Assembly: GCF_900163965.1 (NCBI RefSeq)
Contig: NZ_FULE01000005.1
Coordinates: 1 to 64,000 of the forward strand
DNA: 64,000 nucleotides
Source of the DNA: Vibrio ruber DSM 16370
Lineage (GTDB): Bacteria; Pseudomonadota; Gammaproteobacteria; Enterobacterales; Vibrionaceae
Direction: 5' to 3'
The position numbers and the translations under genes are program-made. The notes under the pieces were generated by a model. That model worked only from the letters and a program-made list of their open reading frames with translations. It ran no database searches and was not told the origin of the DNA. Of the stretch, positions 27,731-37,255 are shown piece by piece. The stretch's first letter is position 1. Every line of letters starts with the position of its first letter.

Positions 27731-27886
27731 GAAATAGTCACAGATGCATTACACAAAAAGTGGATGTACTGACATGAATCAGTTTCACTTTTTAGTCGAT
27801 TTAGTCGCGATTGTGTTAAAAGTGCGTGACTGAACCAACCCCGACAGACTACGTGAAAAAATAGCAAATGACTATTTATGTTTTAT
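27699..27886 (-). ncRNA. Candidate small RNA with strong terminator
   Basis: Within a gene-free stretch of 678 bases, the minus strand has a likely -10 box TATTAA (27898-27893), then about 190 bases and an excellent terminator (27730-27699). Upstream at 27920-27941 is a CRP-like palindrome centred about 44 bases before the predicted start. The body can form stems such as CACTTTTT with AAAAAGTG. GCATCTGT (minus strand, 27747-27740) can pair with ACAGATGC (27718-27711), which competes with the terminator stem. No frame with a ribosome site is seen. Alternatively this is just the trailer of the YbaK-like gene that ends at 27958. Confidence 0.45.
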
Positions 27887-27919
27887 TTTTGATTAATAAT
27901 TCACTTGTGGATTTAATTA

Positions 27920-27941
27920 TGTTTGATTGAGGTCACATTTT
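27920..27941. promoter_or_regulatory. CRP-like binding site
   Basis: The 22-base sequence carries a perfect TCACA half-site and a TTTGA half-site separated by 6 bases, close to the consensus TGTGA-N6-TCACA, with matching outer AT bases. It lies just after the YbaK-like gene stop, where activation of the candidate small RNA is the obvious role. Confidence 0.5.
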
Positions 27942-27957
27942 TTTGCAATCAATTGGA

Positions 27958-28446
27958 TTAGTTAACAGAAAATTCGCGATGAACTGAAAGGATAGTGGGT
28001 TGAACTAAGGTGATTAAATTTTGGGTTTGTATTGCGATACCGGCATGAAGAGAACCACTACTGATAGTCACTTCTGGTTCTTGGGAGATTGCAGGATCAA
28101 ATAGGATTGGCATGTCGGTTTTAAGCAATAATGGTGTGACGGCACCGACAGGATAACCGGTCACCTGTAAAACTTGCTCGCTGGTGGCACATGTCATCCT
28201 TCGCCAGCCGAGATAAGATCTGACTTTTTGGGGGGCAACTGACAGGTGCCCCGGTACACAAGCCAATGCATAACGATCACTCATATCTCTCAGGAGTACA
28301 CATTTGACCATTTGCGCAGGGCGAACACCACGCAAACGAGCCGTAGCTTCGATCGTGACGGCTGTTTGTGACTGTAACAGCAGCCAGTGTGGCACCTGCT
28401 GCTGGCGAAGGAATTCAAGTACTTGAGTATTCAGTTCAGGATTCAT
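27958..28446 (-). CDS. YbaK/EbsC-type aminoacyl-tRNA deacylase
   Basis: A protein of about 162 residues of the YbaK/ProX editing-domain family, which hydrolyses mischarged tRNAs such as Cys- or Ala-tRNA-Pro in trans. The conserved lysine lies in [11 protein letters not shown], followed by the family blocks [18 protein letters not shown] and [10 protein letters not shown]. Start is ATG 28446 or 28449. Both overlap the end of ygfZ by about 11 bases, so the two genes are probably coupled. Which tRNA it edits cannot be told from sequence. Confidence 0.82.
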   Translation of the reverse strand: MNPELNTQVLEFLRQQQVPHWLLLQSQTAVTIEATARLRGVRPAQMVKCVLLRDMSDRYALACVPGHLSVAPQKVRSYLGWRRMTCATSEQVLQVTGYPVGAVTPLLLKTDMPILFDPAISQEPEVTISSGSLHAGIAIQTQNLITLVQPTILSVHREFSVN

Positions 28447-29410
28447 CATCCAAACTATACGGGAGGGGTTGAATCGTCCACTCTGTTTGCGGCGCATCCT
28501 TGATTCTGAATCGGGTTTCTTCATCGAGATTGTTTGGCAAAATGATCAGACCGATTGCGCAATGGTCACTAAATCGATAGAGAGCAAGGAAGCGACCGAC
28601 GCTACGCCAGTTTTCTCCGACGGAACGTTCCAATTCGAGTGGTTGCTCATGGTTGAGTGTGGCGTCGATGTTTCCTTTGAGGATGTACATTGCCCGTTTG
28701 TTGGTGCCACGGTATTTTGCCCGGGCCACGATTTCCTGACCGGTATAGCAGCCTTTGGTAAAATCAATCCCGCCGAGCGCCTGAAGGTTGAGTGCTTGAG
28801 GAATGTGTTGTTCCTGTTCACCCGCAGTGACAAGAGGGAGCGCTTCTTCAATATCAAAACGGGTCCATAAACTTTCCGTGACTTTCTCGCCCTGAAAAGC
28901 GGCGACCAATGATTGTGCCGTTGATTGGTCTGTTATGAGTAACCAGCGTTGAGCCGAGATTTTTACCGCTGTTCCGCCCTCAATATCACGGACATCACCC
29001 TGAGTGTTACTGAGCGTGTTGATATAACTTTCAGCATCTTTACCCATCACGCCAAGGGCAATATTATCGCCTTGTGTCAGTTCGATTTTAGAAAATACTG
29101 CGTATTTTTTGAGTGCTTTGAGTTCTGCATCGATTGCACTGAAAGGCTGGAACATCGCGTAGCCATCTTTGTGGCGGAAAAGTCGAAATACCGACCAGAC
29201 TTTTCCTTTCGGATCGCAATGGGCCCCGAATGTTGATTGATCGTGTGCGAGCGAAACAATGTTACAGGTAATCTGACCTTGCAGATAAGATGTCTGATCC
29301 GCGCCTGTGGCGTAAATATAACCCCATGATGAGAGATGAGTGAGGAGTAAATTCGGTAATGGGGTCTCTGGCGTATGTTCGAAAGGGTGAAAATTGTTTT
29401 CCCAGTTCAT
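28436..29410 (-). CDS. ygfZ: tRNA-modifying/folate-binding protein YgfZ
   Basis: YgfZ is a folate-dependent protein needed for the activity of some iron-sulfur enzymes, such as the tRNA methylthiotransferase MiaB. The 324-residue protein has the aminomethyltransferase-like fold and the invariant cysteine motif [20 protein letters not shown]. The N-terminal region [11 protein letters not shown] is also typical. It diverges from sdhE as in E. coli and overlaps the YbaK-like gene downstream. Confidence 0.95.
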   Translation of the reverse strand: MNWENNFHPFEHTPETPLPNLLLTHLSSWGYIYATGADQTSYLQGQITCNIVSLAHDQSTFGAHCDPKGKVWSVFRLFRHKDGYAMFQPFSAIDAELKALKKYAVFSKIELTQGDNIALGVMGKDAESYINTLSNTQGDVRDIEGGTAVKISAQRWLLITDQSTAQSLVAAFQGEKVTESLWTRFDIEEALPLVTAGEQEQHIPQALNLQALGGIDFTKGCYTGQEIVARAKYRGTNKRAMYILKGNIDATLNHEQPLELERSVGENWRSVGRFLALYRFSDHCAIGLIILPNNLDEETRFRIKDAPQTEWTIQPLPYSLDDES

Positions 29411-29721
29411 ATCTGTATCACCTTTTGCCGATTGAATGGAGACATTCTATACGTAAATCTTTTGATTCCCAAATACCGTTAGTGTGTGTTTGAATTGTAT
29501 TGAAAGGTAGGAGCGCGATAGTATTTTTTGGCTGACATCTCTCAACAAATACGGGCGAGTTCAAATCATATAATCGTTTTCAGATAAATCTTTTGCTAAT
29601 CGTCAGGAAGGTATGTTAAATCGGATAGGTTTTGTTGCTTAGATTGGACTGTGACCCAGTTAGTAGCGGGTAGCATATTCCCTTGATACACTGATAAAAA
29701 TTAAATCAATGAGGTTTTAGA
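29411..29721. other. ygfZ/sdhE divergent promoter region
   Basis: A 311-base region between divergent genes. It contains no gene I can support. A nine-codon frame at 29613 (MLNRIGFVA) has AGGAAGG right next to it but the spacing is too short to be convincing. I found no clear terminator or regulator site. Confidence 0.5.
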
Positions 29722-29982
29722 ATGTATACCGACGAAGAGAAAGCCCGTATTAAATGGGCATGCCGACGTGGTATGTTGGAACTAGATGTGGTGATTATGT
29801 CATTCTTTGAGGAATGTTTTGAACAATTGAGTGAGTCCGAACAGCAGGATTTTGTTTCTCTGCTTGAATGTGATGATCCGGATCTTTTTTCTTGGCTGAT
29901 GGGGCATAAGCGGAGTGAAAATCTCAGTCATGCTTCGATGGTCGATAAGATAGTTGCTTATAACCTTGGTAAAGTTCGTTAA
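29722..29982 (+). CDS. sdhE: FAD assembly factor SdhE
   Basis: SdhE is the small protein that helps attach FAD covalently to succinate dehydrogenase and fumarate reductase flavoproteins. The 86-residue product carries the key RGMLELD motif (family RGMxE) near residue 17 and the acidic CDDPDLFSWLMG end. GAGG precedes the ATG by 8 bases. It is followed by, and overlaps, a cptA-like gene as in E. coli. Confidence 0.95.
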   Translation: MYTDEEKARIKWACRRGMLELDVVIMSFFEECFEQLSESEQQDFVSLLECDDPDLFSWLMGHKRSENLSHASMVDKIVAYNLGKVR

Positions 29983-30361
29983 TCTTTACACCTCTGTCTC
30001 TTTGAATGCCTATATGGTGCAATGGTTGGTTGTTCAACTTTCCATCTGGGCATTAATCTCTACTGATTTACCTCTTGTTTCCTCACTTATTTGTATCTGC
30101 TGGTTATTGAATATCTGGCATGAGCAACAACTTTTATTACCTGTGATTTCAGAACCATGCCGATATACGGATGCGGGGATATTGCACGTTGGCAGTCAGC
30201 AACATCAGGTTGAGCGAGTTGAGCTTTCATTTGCGATATGGTTCGTGATTTTTGTCGGAGTGTGCGGTAAGCGACAGATACTGTGGCGAGACAGTTGCCG
30301 GGATCATACATACCGACAGCTGTTAGTGATGGAAAAACGGAGGCGTTATCACCTCCGTTGA
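29954..30361 (+). CDS. cptA: YgfX/CptA-like membrane protein
   Basis: This gene corresponds by position and pattern to E. coli ygfX (cptA), next to sdhE. E. coli YgfX was reported as an inner membrane toxin-like protein acting on cell-division proteins. The product has up to 135 residues with two short hydrophobic helices near the N-terminus and a soluble tail ending RQILWRDSCRDHTYRQLL, similar to the YgfX C-terminus. The start is uncertain: TTG 29954 or 29966 keeps the conserved first strand and overlaps sdhE, while ATG 30014 gives 115 residues. None has a clear ribosome site, so coupling to sdhE is likely. Confidence 0.68.
   Translation: MLITLVKFVNLYTSVSLNAYMVQWLVVQLSIWALISTDLPLVSSLICICWLLNIWHEQQLLLPVISEPCRYTDAGILHVGSQQHQVERVELSFAIWFVIFVGVCGKRQILWRDSCRDHTYRQLLVMEKRRRYHLR
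30332..30359 (-). terminator. nadB terminator, inside the 3' end of the cptA-like gene
   Basis: On the minus strand AACGGAGG pairs with CCTCCGTT around an 8-base loop and is followed by five T in all. It lies 41 bases after the nadB stop and overlaps the last codons of the convergent cptA-like gene. Confidence 0.75.
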
Positions 30362-30399
30362 CGAGCTGTGTACTCCAATGTGCTTTGAGACGTTTTAGC

Positions 30400-32013
30400 T
30401 CAAGATAAATCTTTCGGATCCAGAACTGTCGGACCACTGTTCTCCAATTGTTCAGGATAATCCAGAGTGTAATGTAACCCGCGGCTCTCCTTGCGTTGCA
30501 TCGCACAACAGATCATCAATTCTGCAACCTGAAGTAAGTTTCTGAGTTCGATTAGGTTATTGGAAACCCGGAAATTACTATAGTATTCATGAGTTTCCTG
30601 TTGCAGCAGGTGGATCCGTCTCAGCGCGCGTTCTAAGCGTTTATCGGTGCGAACAATCCCCATATAATCCCACATAAACAGCCGTAGCTCATGCCAGTTA
30701 TGTTGAATGACGACCTCTTCATCCGAGCAGGTCACTTGGCTTTCATCCCAAGGGGGAAGCGACTCGGCAAGTTGGGCATGTTCGTGTTTACTGAGGATAT
30801 CCCGCGCCGCAGAACGGGCATAAACCACACATTCAAGTAATGAGTTAGATGCCATTCTGTTTGCCCCGTGTAAGCCGGTGTAACTGACTTCACCAATGGC
30901 GTAAAGTTGCTTCAGATCGGTTTCTCCTTGTCGATTGACCATCACGCCACCGCAGGTATAGTGTGCTGCCGGAACTATCGGGATCGGCTCCTTGGTCATA
31001 TCGATTCCCAGCCCCTGAAGACGGGTGTAAATCGTCGGAAAATGTTTCTCAATGAAGTCCGCCGGTTTATGGCTGATATCCAGATACATACAATCCGCAC
31101 CAATACGTTTCATCTCATAGTCGATCGCTCTGGCGACGACATCCCGCGGTGCAAGCTCCGCCCGCTCGTCGAAGTCCGGCATAAACCGAGAACCATCAGG
31201 GCGGCGTAAGAAAGCACCTTCTCCCCGCAAAGCTTCGGTTAGCAAAAAGTTACGTGAATCCGGATGATACAGGCAAGTCGGGTGAAACTGGTTGAACTCT
31301 AGATTGGCAACCCGGCAGCCGGCCCGCCAAGCCATGGCAATCCCGTCTCCTGATGAAACATCGGGATTTGACGTATATTGGTATACTTTGGATGCCCCAC
31401 CGGTCGCCAGAACGATAAATTTGGCTTTAATGGTTTCGACATGCTCATCGTTGCGGTTCCAGACATAGGCACCAATCACTTTCTTCGGATCACCACCGAT
31501 TTTATCTTCGGTGATCAGATCGAGTGCGTTGTGACGTTCCAGCACTTTGATATTCGGATGATGGATGACGTTATCTTGTAAAGAGGTCTGCATTGCCATG
31601 CCTGTTGCATCTGCGGCATGGAGGATTCTTCGGTGGCTGTGACCGCCTTCCCGGGTCAGATGATATTTAGGATGATCTTGCTGGCTGCCTTCGTCCAGAT
31701 CAAATGGCACGCCACCATCAATCAGCCACTGCACACATTTTTTAGCATTTTCAGCAATAAAGCGAACCGTCTCTTCTTCGCAGATGCCGCCGCCGGCAAT
31801 GAGTGTATCCTGAACATGTGATTCAATACTATCGGATTCATCGAATACAGCAGCAATGCCTCCCTGAGCATAATAGGTTGCCCCTTCACTCCAGGCGCCT
31901 TTGCTCAGGACGATAACACGACATTGGTTTGCCACGCGTAGTGCGAGTGAAAGCCCGGCTGCACCGCTTCCGATAACGAGTACATCACACTGATGTTCTT
32001 GATTTACGTGCAT
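30400..32013 (-). CDS. nadB: L-aspartate oxidase
   Basis: NadB is an FAD enzyme that oxidises L-aspartate to iminoaspartate, the first step of NAD synthesis. The 537-residue protein shows the FAD-binding [45 protein letters not shown], and the catalytic region [13 protein letters not shown], then [14 protein letters not shown] use ATG 32013 (MHVNQEH); a TTG at 32031 is in frame but less likely. It diverges from rpoE, as in E. coli. Confidence 0.96.
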   Translation of the reverse strand: MHVNQEHQCDVLVIGSGAAGLSLALRVANQCRVIVLSKGAWSEGATYYAQGGIAAVFDESDSIESHVQDTLIAGGGICEEETVRFIAENAKKCVQWLIDGGVPFDLDEGSQQDHPKYHLTREGGHSHRRILHAADATGMAMQTSLQDNVIHHPNIKVLERHNALDLITEDKIGGDPKKVIGAYVWNRNDEHVETIKAKFIVLATGGASKVYQYTSNPDVSSGDGIAMAWRAGCRVANLEFNQFHPTCLYHPDSRNFLLTEALRGEGAFLRRPDGSRFMPDFDERAELAPRDVVARAIDYEMKRIGADCMYLDISHKPADFIEKHFPTIYTRLQGLGIDMTKEPIPIVPAAHYTCGGVMVNRQGETDLKQLYAIGEVSYTGLHGANRMASNSLLECVVYARSAARDILSKHEHAQLAESLPPWDESQVTCSDEEVVIQHNWHELRLFMWDYMGIVRTDKRLERALRRIHLLQQETHEYYSNFRVSNNLIELRNLLQVAELMICCAMQRKESRGLHYTLDYPEQLENSGPTVLDPKDLS

Positions 32014-32451
32014 AGTTTTATCTTTTCCCAATAATTCCTAATCTATTTTTCTTCCGTTCATGTGGTTCTCAGTCATGAACCCGTTCCTTGAAGCGACAAT
32101 TGGAGCTTAAGTATTGAAACACCGCGGCGATATAATCAATCAGACAGGTAAAAATGAATGAATTCCCGATTTCGCTTGTTTTTCTCTTTCACTACATGCA
32201 ATGCTTGAGTAAACACGGTTGACATCGATGAAATTTTACCTCATTTAAAGAAAGTCACGAAGTGCTGATTTGTGTATCAACGGATTCATCTTTAAGATGG
32301 AGAAAAATTTCATCGCAGGCAGGGGAACTATTTTTCTGTACATGAGTCTCACTATACTGCTCATGTAAGCGGTGGTGTCAATACTACATTTTGAAGTATT
32401 AATACCCATATCTGAGAAGGTAAGGGATGAACGATAGGAGTATACGCTCGA
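32014..32451. other. nadB/rpoE divergent intergenic region
   Basis: 438 bases without a long gene. It contains the sigma-E-type promoter at 32324-32351 and the short frame at 32427-32471. A TTGACA at 32219 is a possible sigma-70 -35 box, but no good -10 follows at 16-18 bases. The nadB promoter is not obvious. Confidence 0.6.
32324..32351 (+). promoter_or_regulatory. Sigma-E autoregulatory promoter of rpoE
   Basis: GGAACTA (32324-32330) and TCTCA (32347-32351) are separated by exactly 16 bases, matching the sigma-E pattern GGAACTT-N16-TCTGA with small deviations. It lies about 100 bases before rpoE, where autoregulation is expected. Confidence 0.75.
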
Positions 32452-32471
32452 ATGCACGAGCAGTTAACTGA
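32427..32471 (+). CDS. Possible short leader frame overlapping the rpoE start
   Basis: A 14-codon frame (MNDRSIRSNARAVN) begins with ATG at 32427 after the ribosome-site-like GAGAAGG, and stops at 32471, 20 bases inside rpoE in another frame. E. coli has an rpoE leader peptide (RseD) that couples translation to rpoE. This much shorter frame could play the same part. Two GGA motifs (GGGATG and AGGAG) near the rpoE start could also bind CsrA, which represses rpoE in E. coli. Both ideas are inferences. Confidence 0.35.
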   Translation: MNDRSIRSNARAVN

Positions 32472-33024
32472 TCAAGTATTGATTGAGCGCGTTCAGAGTG
32501 GAGATAAGCAAGCCTTTAATCTTTTGGTGGTTAAGTACCAGAATAAAGTTTGCAACCTCATCGCCAGATATGTAAATAACAGCGGTGATGTCGCTGATGT
32601 CGCTCAGGATACTTTTATTAAAGCCTACCGGGCTATTCCTTCATTTCGGGGTGAAAGTGCATTTTATACATGGCTCTACAGAATTGCTGTGAATACAGCA
32701 AAGAACCATATCGTTGCACAAAGCAGACGTCCTCCTGCAAATGATGTGGATGCCGAAGAGGCTGAATATTATGAAAGTGGCAATGTTTTAAAAGAAATTT
32801 CGAACCCAGAGAATATTACGCTGTCGAAAGAATTGAAACATGCTGTATTTGCGGCAATTGAAGCGTTGCCTGAAGATTTGAAGACCGCAATGACTTTGAG
32901 AGAGCTGGAAGGATTGAGCTATGAAGAAATTGCGGTAGTGATGAACTGTCCTGTCGGGACGGTGAGATCACGAATATTTCGAGCACGAGAAGCGGTAGAA
33001 AAGCGGATTGGTTCGCTTTTGTAA
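32452..33024 (+). CDS. rpoE: RNA polymerase sigma factor RpoE (sigma-E)
   Basis: RpoE is the extracytoplasmic sigma factor for outer membrane stress. The 190-residue protein has sigma region 2 (DTFIKAYRAIPSFRGESAF, YTWLYRIAVNTAKNHI) and region 4 (LEGLSYEEIAVVMNCPVGTV then RSRIFRAREAV), almost as in E. coli. AGGAG lies upstream of the ATG. It is first in rpoE-rseABC, preceded by its own sigma-E promoter. RseA should hold it inactive at the membrane. Confidence 0.98.
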   Translation: MHEQLTDQVLIERVQSGDKQAFNLLVVKYQNKVCNLIARYVNNSGDVADVAQDTFIKAYRAIPSFRGESAFYTWLYRIAVNTAKNHIVAQSRRPPANDVDAEEAEYYESGNVLKEISNPENITLSKELKHAVFAAIEALPEDLKTAMTLRELEGLSYEEIAVVMNCPVGTVRSRIFRAREAVEKRIGSLL

Positions 33025-33056
33025 TGTCTGGAGTTGTCTAGATAATGGTGAATATA

Positions 33057-33734
33057 ATGGCTGATAAAGAGAAACTTTCGGCGCTTATGGATGGCGAGTT
33101 GATCGATAAATCGTTGATTAGCGATCTATCACAAGATCATGAAGGTTTAGAAACATGGCGCAACTATCACATGATTGGTGATGTGATGCGTGGTGATACA
33201 CCTCAGGGGGAATGGGATATTGCCGCCCGGGTTGCGTTAGCGCTGGAAGATGAACCTGTCCATCGTAAAGATTTTGCTCATGAATCAAGTATTTATGAAC
33301 AACATAATACTGAGAATCCGGACACTTTAAACATTACACCTTTGGAATCTCAGCCATTGCCAAAACAGTCAAGAAGACAGTTACCTGCATGGTTAGGTCA
33401 ATTGGGGCAGGTGGCCGTTGCTGCGTGCGTTTCACTGGTCGTCATTGTGGGCGTACAACAGTATCACTCCGGTAATGGGGTTGACGGAGAGCGTGCCGCT
33501 GATAATGGACAGCTTCCAGTGTTACAGACGATCCCTCTGGCTGGAACGGCTGAACCGGTTAGTCTGACGCGTGACTCGATGATGAGACATACGACAGAAA
33601 ATAATGCTCAGGAACAGCGTCGTCGTGTCAATGCGATGCTGCAGGATTATGAGCTACAATTAAAACTTTATAGCGAACAAAAACGGGAATCATCTCAACG
33701 TTCAGATGAAAACCAAGAGTTAGTTGTTGAATGA
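33057..33734 (+). CDS. rseA: Anti-sigma-E factor RseA
   Basis: RseA is a single-pass inner membrane protein that binds sigma-E and is cleaved by DegS and RseP under envelope stress. The N-terminal part KLSALMDGELID and YHMIGDVMRGDTPQ matches the sigma-binding domain. The membrane helix (VAVAACVSLVVIVGV) is near residues 115-133, with a periplasmic tail ending in a Q/E-rich helix. I start at ATG 33057 with GGTGA 5 bases upstream; ATG 33045 is possible. Its stop overlaps rseB (ATGA). Confidence 0.94.
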   Translation: MADKEKLSALMDGELIDKSLISDLSQDHEGLETWRNYHMIGDVMRGDTPQGEWDIAARVALALEDEPVHRKDFAHESSIYEQHNTENPDTLNITPLESQPLPKQSRRQLPAWLGQLGQVAVAACVSLVVIVGVQQYHSGNGVDGERAADNGQLPVLQTIPLAGTAEPVSLTRDSMMRHTTENNAQEQRRRVNAMLQDYELQLKLYSEQKRESSQRSDENQELVVE

Positions 33735-34714
33735 AAAAATTTCTGGTCAGTGTTGTAACTGCGCTGTTCAGCTTGAATGTATCACTAGCCTTTGCAGATG
33801 AACCCTCTGCAGAGGCTTTGTTGCATCAAATGAGCCGCGCCAGCCAAAAATTGAATTATGAGCTTTCCTATATTCTGATAAAAAAGAATGGGATTGAGCC
33901 TCTGTTATATCGTCATGCTGTCGAAAAGGGGTATTCTTTAGCCCATCTGGTCTACCTGAGTGGGCCGGTTCGAGAAGTGATCCGGCGTGGTCACGAGGTG
34001 AGCTATATCGAACCGGGAATTGAACCGTTTACCATTGAATCCGACAAAATGGTGGCGCCGGTTATCCCACTACTCCACGGCGACATGACCCAGCTGAGTC
34101 ATTATTATGATTTTGTAAAAATCGGTCGTGGGAGAGAAGCCGGTGCAGCGTGTCAGGTCATTCGTGTGGTTCCGAAAGATGGGCTGCGTTATTCCTATGT
34201 CCTGTGGATCGATGAACGTAGTCATCTGCCGCTCCGTGCTGATTTGGTTGATCGCGATGGTGAAGTGTTAGAGCAGTACCGGACAATTTCTTATTCCCTG
34301 AGTGATAAATTGGCTGAGCTGATGCTGAGTTTGAATAAAGCGCAATTACCCCATGTACTTTCATTGCCGGAAAACCCGGTGAAGAAAACATTCTGGAGCG
34401 TTGGTTGGGTTCCCAATGGGTTCTCTTCTAAAGAGTTGAATCGTTACCGGATGGCGATCACGGATCGTTTGGTGGAAAGCCAGATTTACACAGATGGTCT
34501 GTTTAGCTTTTCAGTTTATGTTGCCGATAGTGACAATCTTTCGTTGAAAAATCAGTTGATTCGTCAAGGACGCCGGACATTACAGACGGTTGTGAAAGGG
34601 AATACTGAAATTTCGGTGATTGGTGATATCCCACCGTCGACAGCCAAAAGAATTGCACAATCCGTCAAATTTGAATTGCATTCGAAAGCTAAATCAGAGG
34701 AAAGTCAGCCATGA
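33731..34714 (+). CDS. rseB: Sigma-E regulatory periplasmic protein RseB
   Basis: RseB is a periplasmic protein that binds RseA and blocks its cleavage until lipopolysaccharide intermediates are sensed. The 327-residue product starts with a signal peptide (KKFLVSVVTALFSLNVSLAFA). It then has the lipoprotein-receptor-like domain with YVLWIDERSHLPLRADLVD and a C-terminal domain with FWSVGWVPNGF. It overlaps rseA at its start and rseC at its end, each by four bases. Confidence 0.95.
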   Translation: MKKFLVSVVTALFSLNVSLAFADEPSAEALLHQMSRASQKLNYELSYILIKKNGIEPLLYRHAVEKGYSLAHLVYLSGPVREVIRRGHEVSYIEPGIEPFTIESDKMVAPVIPLLHGDMTQLSHYYDFVKIGRGREAGAACQVIRVVPKDGLRYSYVLWIDERSHLPLRADLVDRDGEVLEQYRTISYSLSDKLAELMLSLNKAQLPHVLSLPENPVKKTFWSVGWVPNGFSSKELNRYRMAITDRLVESQIYTDGLFSFSVYVADSDNLSLKNQLIRQGRRTLQTVVKGNTEISVIGDIPPSTAKRIAQSVKFELHSKAKSEESQP

Positions 34715-35199
34715 TGACGGCTTTGGCAACAGTGGATCGCGTACATGAAACTGCGGGCGATTATCAGGTTGAACTGAGTTGTCAGCAGCAGACCAGTTGT
34801 AGCCAATGTGCTTCTTCTTCCAGTTGCAGCACCGGAGTGGTCTCTAAAGCCATCGGTAAGAAAGTGCTGACATGGCAGTTGCATACCTCTCAGCCGATTC
34901 AAACCGGTCAGATGGTCGAAATCGGATTCCCTGAAAAAAGCCTCTTGCAGTCTGCCGCCATTGTTTATCTTTTGCCTTTGTTTATGATGATCTTCGGTTG
35001 TGGGATCGGGCAACTTTGGCTGGCACCGTTGGTTGGTGGCGGAGAGCCATGGGTGATTGCTTGTACGATATTATTCACCGCAGGTGGCGTATGGCTGGCC
35101 AAAATATTAGCTCGTCGGATGGAACAGGTTTCTCTGGAAGAAGTTGTTTTACTCCGGGTTTTAGGAGAGCCGATTGTCAGACATGATGCCTCGAAGTGA
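34711..35199 (+). CDS. rseC: SoxR-reducing/sigma-E regulatory protein RseC
   Basis: RseC is a small inner membrane protein of the rpoE operon and is also linked to SoxR reduction together with Rsx. The 162-residue product has four N-terminal cysteines in CQQQTSCSQCASSSSC that could carry a metal or iron-sulfur centre, then two hydrophobic helices (IVYLLPLFMMIFGCG and VIACTILFTAGGVWLA). ATG 34711 overlaps the rseB stop (ATGA). lepA follows after 125 bases. Confidence 0.92.
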   Translation: MMTALATVDRVHETAGDYQVELSCQQQTSCSQCASSSSCSTGVVSKAIGKKVLTWQLHTSQPIQTGQMVEIGFPEKSLLQSAAIVYLLPLFMMIFGCGIGQLWLAPLVGGGEPWVIACTILFTAGGVWLAKILARRMEQVSLEEVVLLRVLGEPIVRHDASK

Positions 35200-35324
35200 T
35201 TTATGATGCGAATCCCTTTTAAATTGGGTAGAATCTGCCAACTTAAATGGAATAGAACCTGTATCTTTGAGACGGTTTGTTCTTTTTCTTCTAAATATTA
35301 AAAGAGTTTAATCATCCCAAACCT

Positions 35325-37118
35325 ATGAAGCACATTCGTAACTTTTCGATTATCGCCCATATCGACCACGGTAAATCCACCCTTTCCGATCGCCTGATTC
35401 AGGTGTGTGGCGGCTTAACTGACCGTGAAATGGCAGAACAGGTTCTAGATTCGATGGATCTTGAGCGTGAACGTGGCATCACCATTAAAGCTCAGAGTGT
35501 GACTCTGGACTACCTTGCTAAGGATGGACAAACCTACCAGCTCAATTTTATCGATACTCCCGGACACGTTGACTTTTCCTATGAAGTCTCTCGTTCTCTC
35601 GCTTCGTGTGAGGGCGCGCTGTTAGTCGTCGATGCCGGACAAGGCGTTGAAGCGCAAACCCTCGCTAACTGCTATACCGCGATTGAGATGGATCTGGAAG
35701 TTGTTCCTGTCCTGAACAAGATCGACTTACCAGCGGCAGAACCGGAACGGGTTGCTGAAGAAATCGAAGATATTGTCGGCATTGATGCGATTGATGCTGT
35801 ACGTTGTTCTGCGAAGACAGGACTCGGTGTTGATGATGTGCTGGAGCGTATTGTTTCAGATATTCCACCGCCGGAAGGGGATGAAAACGCACCCCTGCAA
35901 GCATTGATCATCGATTCTTGGTTTGATAATTACCTCGGCGTTGTTTCTTTGGTTCGGGTCAAAAATGGGATCCTGAAAAAGAACGACAAGATCAAAGTTA
36001 TGAGCACCGGGCAAACCTGGGGTGTTGACCGTATCGGGATCTTCACTCCGAAACAAGTTGATACCGAGAAATTGGGTACCGGTGAAGTGGGCTGGGTTGT
36101 CTGTGGGATTAAAGATATTCTTGGTGCTCCGGTCGGGGATACATTAACCCATGCAAAAAACGGGTGTGACAAACCGCTCCCCGGATTTAAAAAAGTGAAG
36201 CCGCAAGTCTATGCCGGATTATTCCCGGTATCGTCGGATGACTATGAAAATTTCCGTGATGCTCTCGGAAAACTCAGTCTCAATGATGCGTCGTTATTTT
36301 ATGAGCCGGAGACATCAGCTGCGCTTGGTTTTGGTTTCCGTTGTGGCTTTCTCGGGATGCTGCACATGGAGATTATTCAGGAGCGTCTGGAGCGGGAGTA
36401 TGATCTTGATTTGATTACAACCGCACCGACGGTGGTTTATCAGGTCGAGCAAACCGATGGTGAAGTCATTCATATTGATAGCCCAGCTAAATTACCTGCG
36501 ATCAATGATATTCATGAAATCCGTGAACCGATCAGTCGGTGTAACATTCTCGTGCCTTCAGAATATTTGGGGAATGTGATTACACTCTGCGTCGAAAAGC
36601 GTGGGGTGCAGGTTGATATGATTTACCACGGCAATCAGGTTGCTTTGACTTACGATATCCCGATGGCTGAAGTGGTACTGGACTTTTTTGACCGCTTGAA
36701 ATCAACTTCACGTGGTTACGCTTCTCTGGACTATGCTTTTCAACGGTTTGAAACATCAAATATGGTGCGTGTTGACGTACTGCTCAATAGTGAAAAAGTG
36801 GATGCTTTAGCGATTATTACCCACAAAGAGCAGGCTCAGACGCGTGGACGTCAGCTGGTTGAAAAAATGAAAGAATTTATTCCTCGCCAGATGTTCGATA
36901 TTGCCATTCAGGCTGCCATTGGTAACCACATCATTGCGCGTTCAACGGTGAAACAATTACGCAAAAACGTATTGGCAAAATGTTACGGTGGCGACGTCAG
37001 CCGGAAGAAAAAACTGTTGAAGAAACAGAAAGAAGGTAAAAAACGCATGAAGCAGATTGGTAATGTCGAGTTACCTCAAGAAGCGTTTTTAGCGATTCTC
37101 CATGTGGGTAAAGATTAA
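35325..37118 (+). CDS. lepA: Elongation factor 4 (LepA)
   Basis: LepA is a ribosome-associated GTPase that affects translation initiation and back-translocation. The 597-residue protein begins [20 protein letters not shown], whose P-loop is AHIDHGKST, and continues with [16 protein letters not shown] and the NKIDLP motif. The family-specific C-terminal domain ends [16 protein letters not shown]. The length equals that of other LepA proteins. It is encoded with lepB as in most gamma-proteobacteria. Confidence 0.97.
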   Translation: MKHIRNFSIIAHIDHGKSTLSDRLIQVCGGLTDREMAEQVLDSMDLERERGITIKAQSVTLDYLAKDGQTYQLNFIDTPGHVDFSYEVSRSLASCEGALLVVDAGQGVEAQTLANCYTAIEMDLEVVPVLNKIDLPAAEPERVAEEIEDIVGIDAIDAVRCSAKTGLGVDDVLERIVSDIPPPEGDENAPLQALIIDSWFDNYLGVVSLVRVKNGILKKNDKIKVMSTGQTWGVDRIGIFTPKQVDTEKLGTGEVGWVVCGIKDILGAPVGDTLTHAKNGCDKPLPGFKKVKPQVYAGLFPVSSDDYENFRDALGKLSLNDASLFYEPETSAALGFGFRCGFLGMLHMEIIQERLEREYDLDLITTAPTVVYQVEQTDGEVIHIDSPAKLPAINDIHEIREPISRCNILVPSEYLGNVITLCVEKRGVQVDMIYHGNQVALTYDIPMAEVVLDFFDRLKSTSRGYASLDYAFQRFETSNMVRVDVLLNSEKVDALAIITHKEQAQTRGRQLVEKMKEFIPRQMFDIAIQAAIGNHIIARSTVKQLRKNVLAKCYGGDVSRKKKLLKKQKEGKKRMKQIGNVELPQEAFLAILHVGKD

Positions 37119-37202
37119 TTGAAGTGCAATTTGTTAGGCATGATACCCCACAAGCTTAAGATGTTTTGTTTGCATATTGAGTGATTTGGAGAGGCATAAC
37201 TC

Positions 37203-37230
37203 AAGTGAAAGAGTCTCGGTTCTTTCACTT
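37203..37230 (+). promoter_or_regulatory. Hairpin in the lepA-lepB leader
   Basis: AAGTGAAAGA and TCTTTCACTT form a perfect 10-bp stem with an 8-base loop in the 137-base gap between lepA and lepB. TCGTATTTTT follows, so it could act as a partial terminator or attenuator ahead of lepB, 26 bases before its start. Confidence 0.55.
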
Positions 37231-37255
37231 TCGTATTTTTAACAAAGGGAAGTTC

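Noticed and set aside
29613..29642. Nine-codon frame (MLNRIGFVA) with AGGAAGG before sdhE
   Set aside because: The purine run is too close to the ATG for normal initiation and nothing else supports it.
32343..32369. Eight-codon frame MSLTILLM before rpoE
   Set aside because: It begins inside the sigma-E promoter, upstream of the expected transcription start, so it would not be in the mRNA from that promoter.
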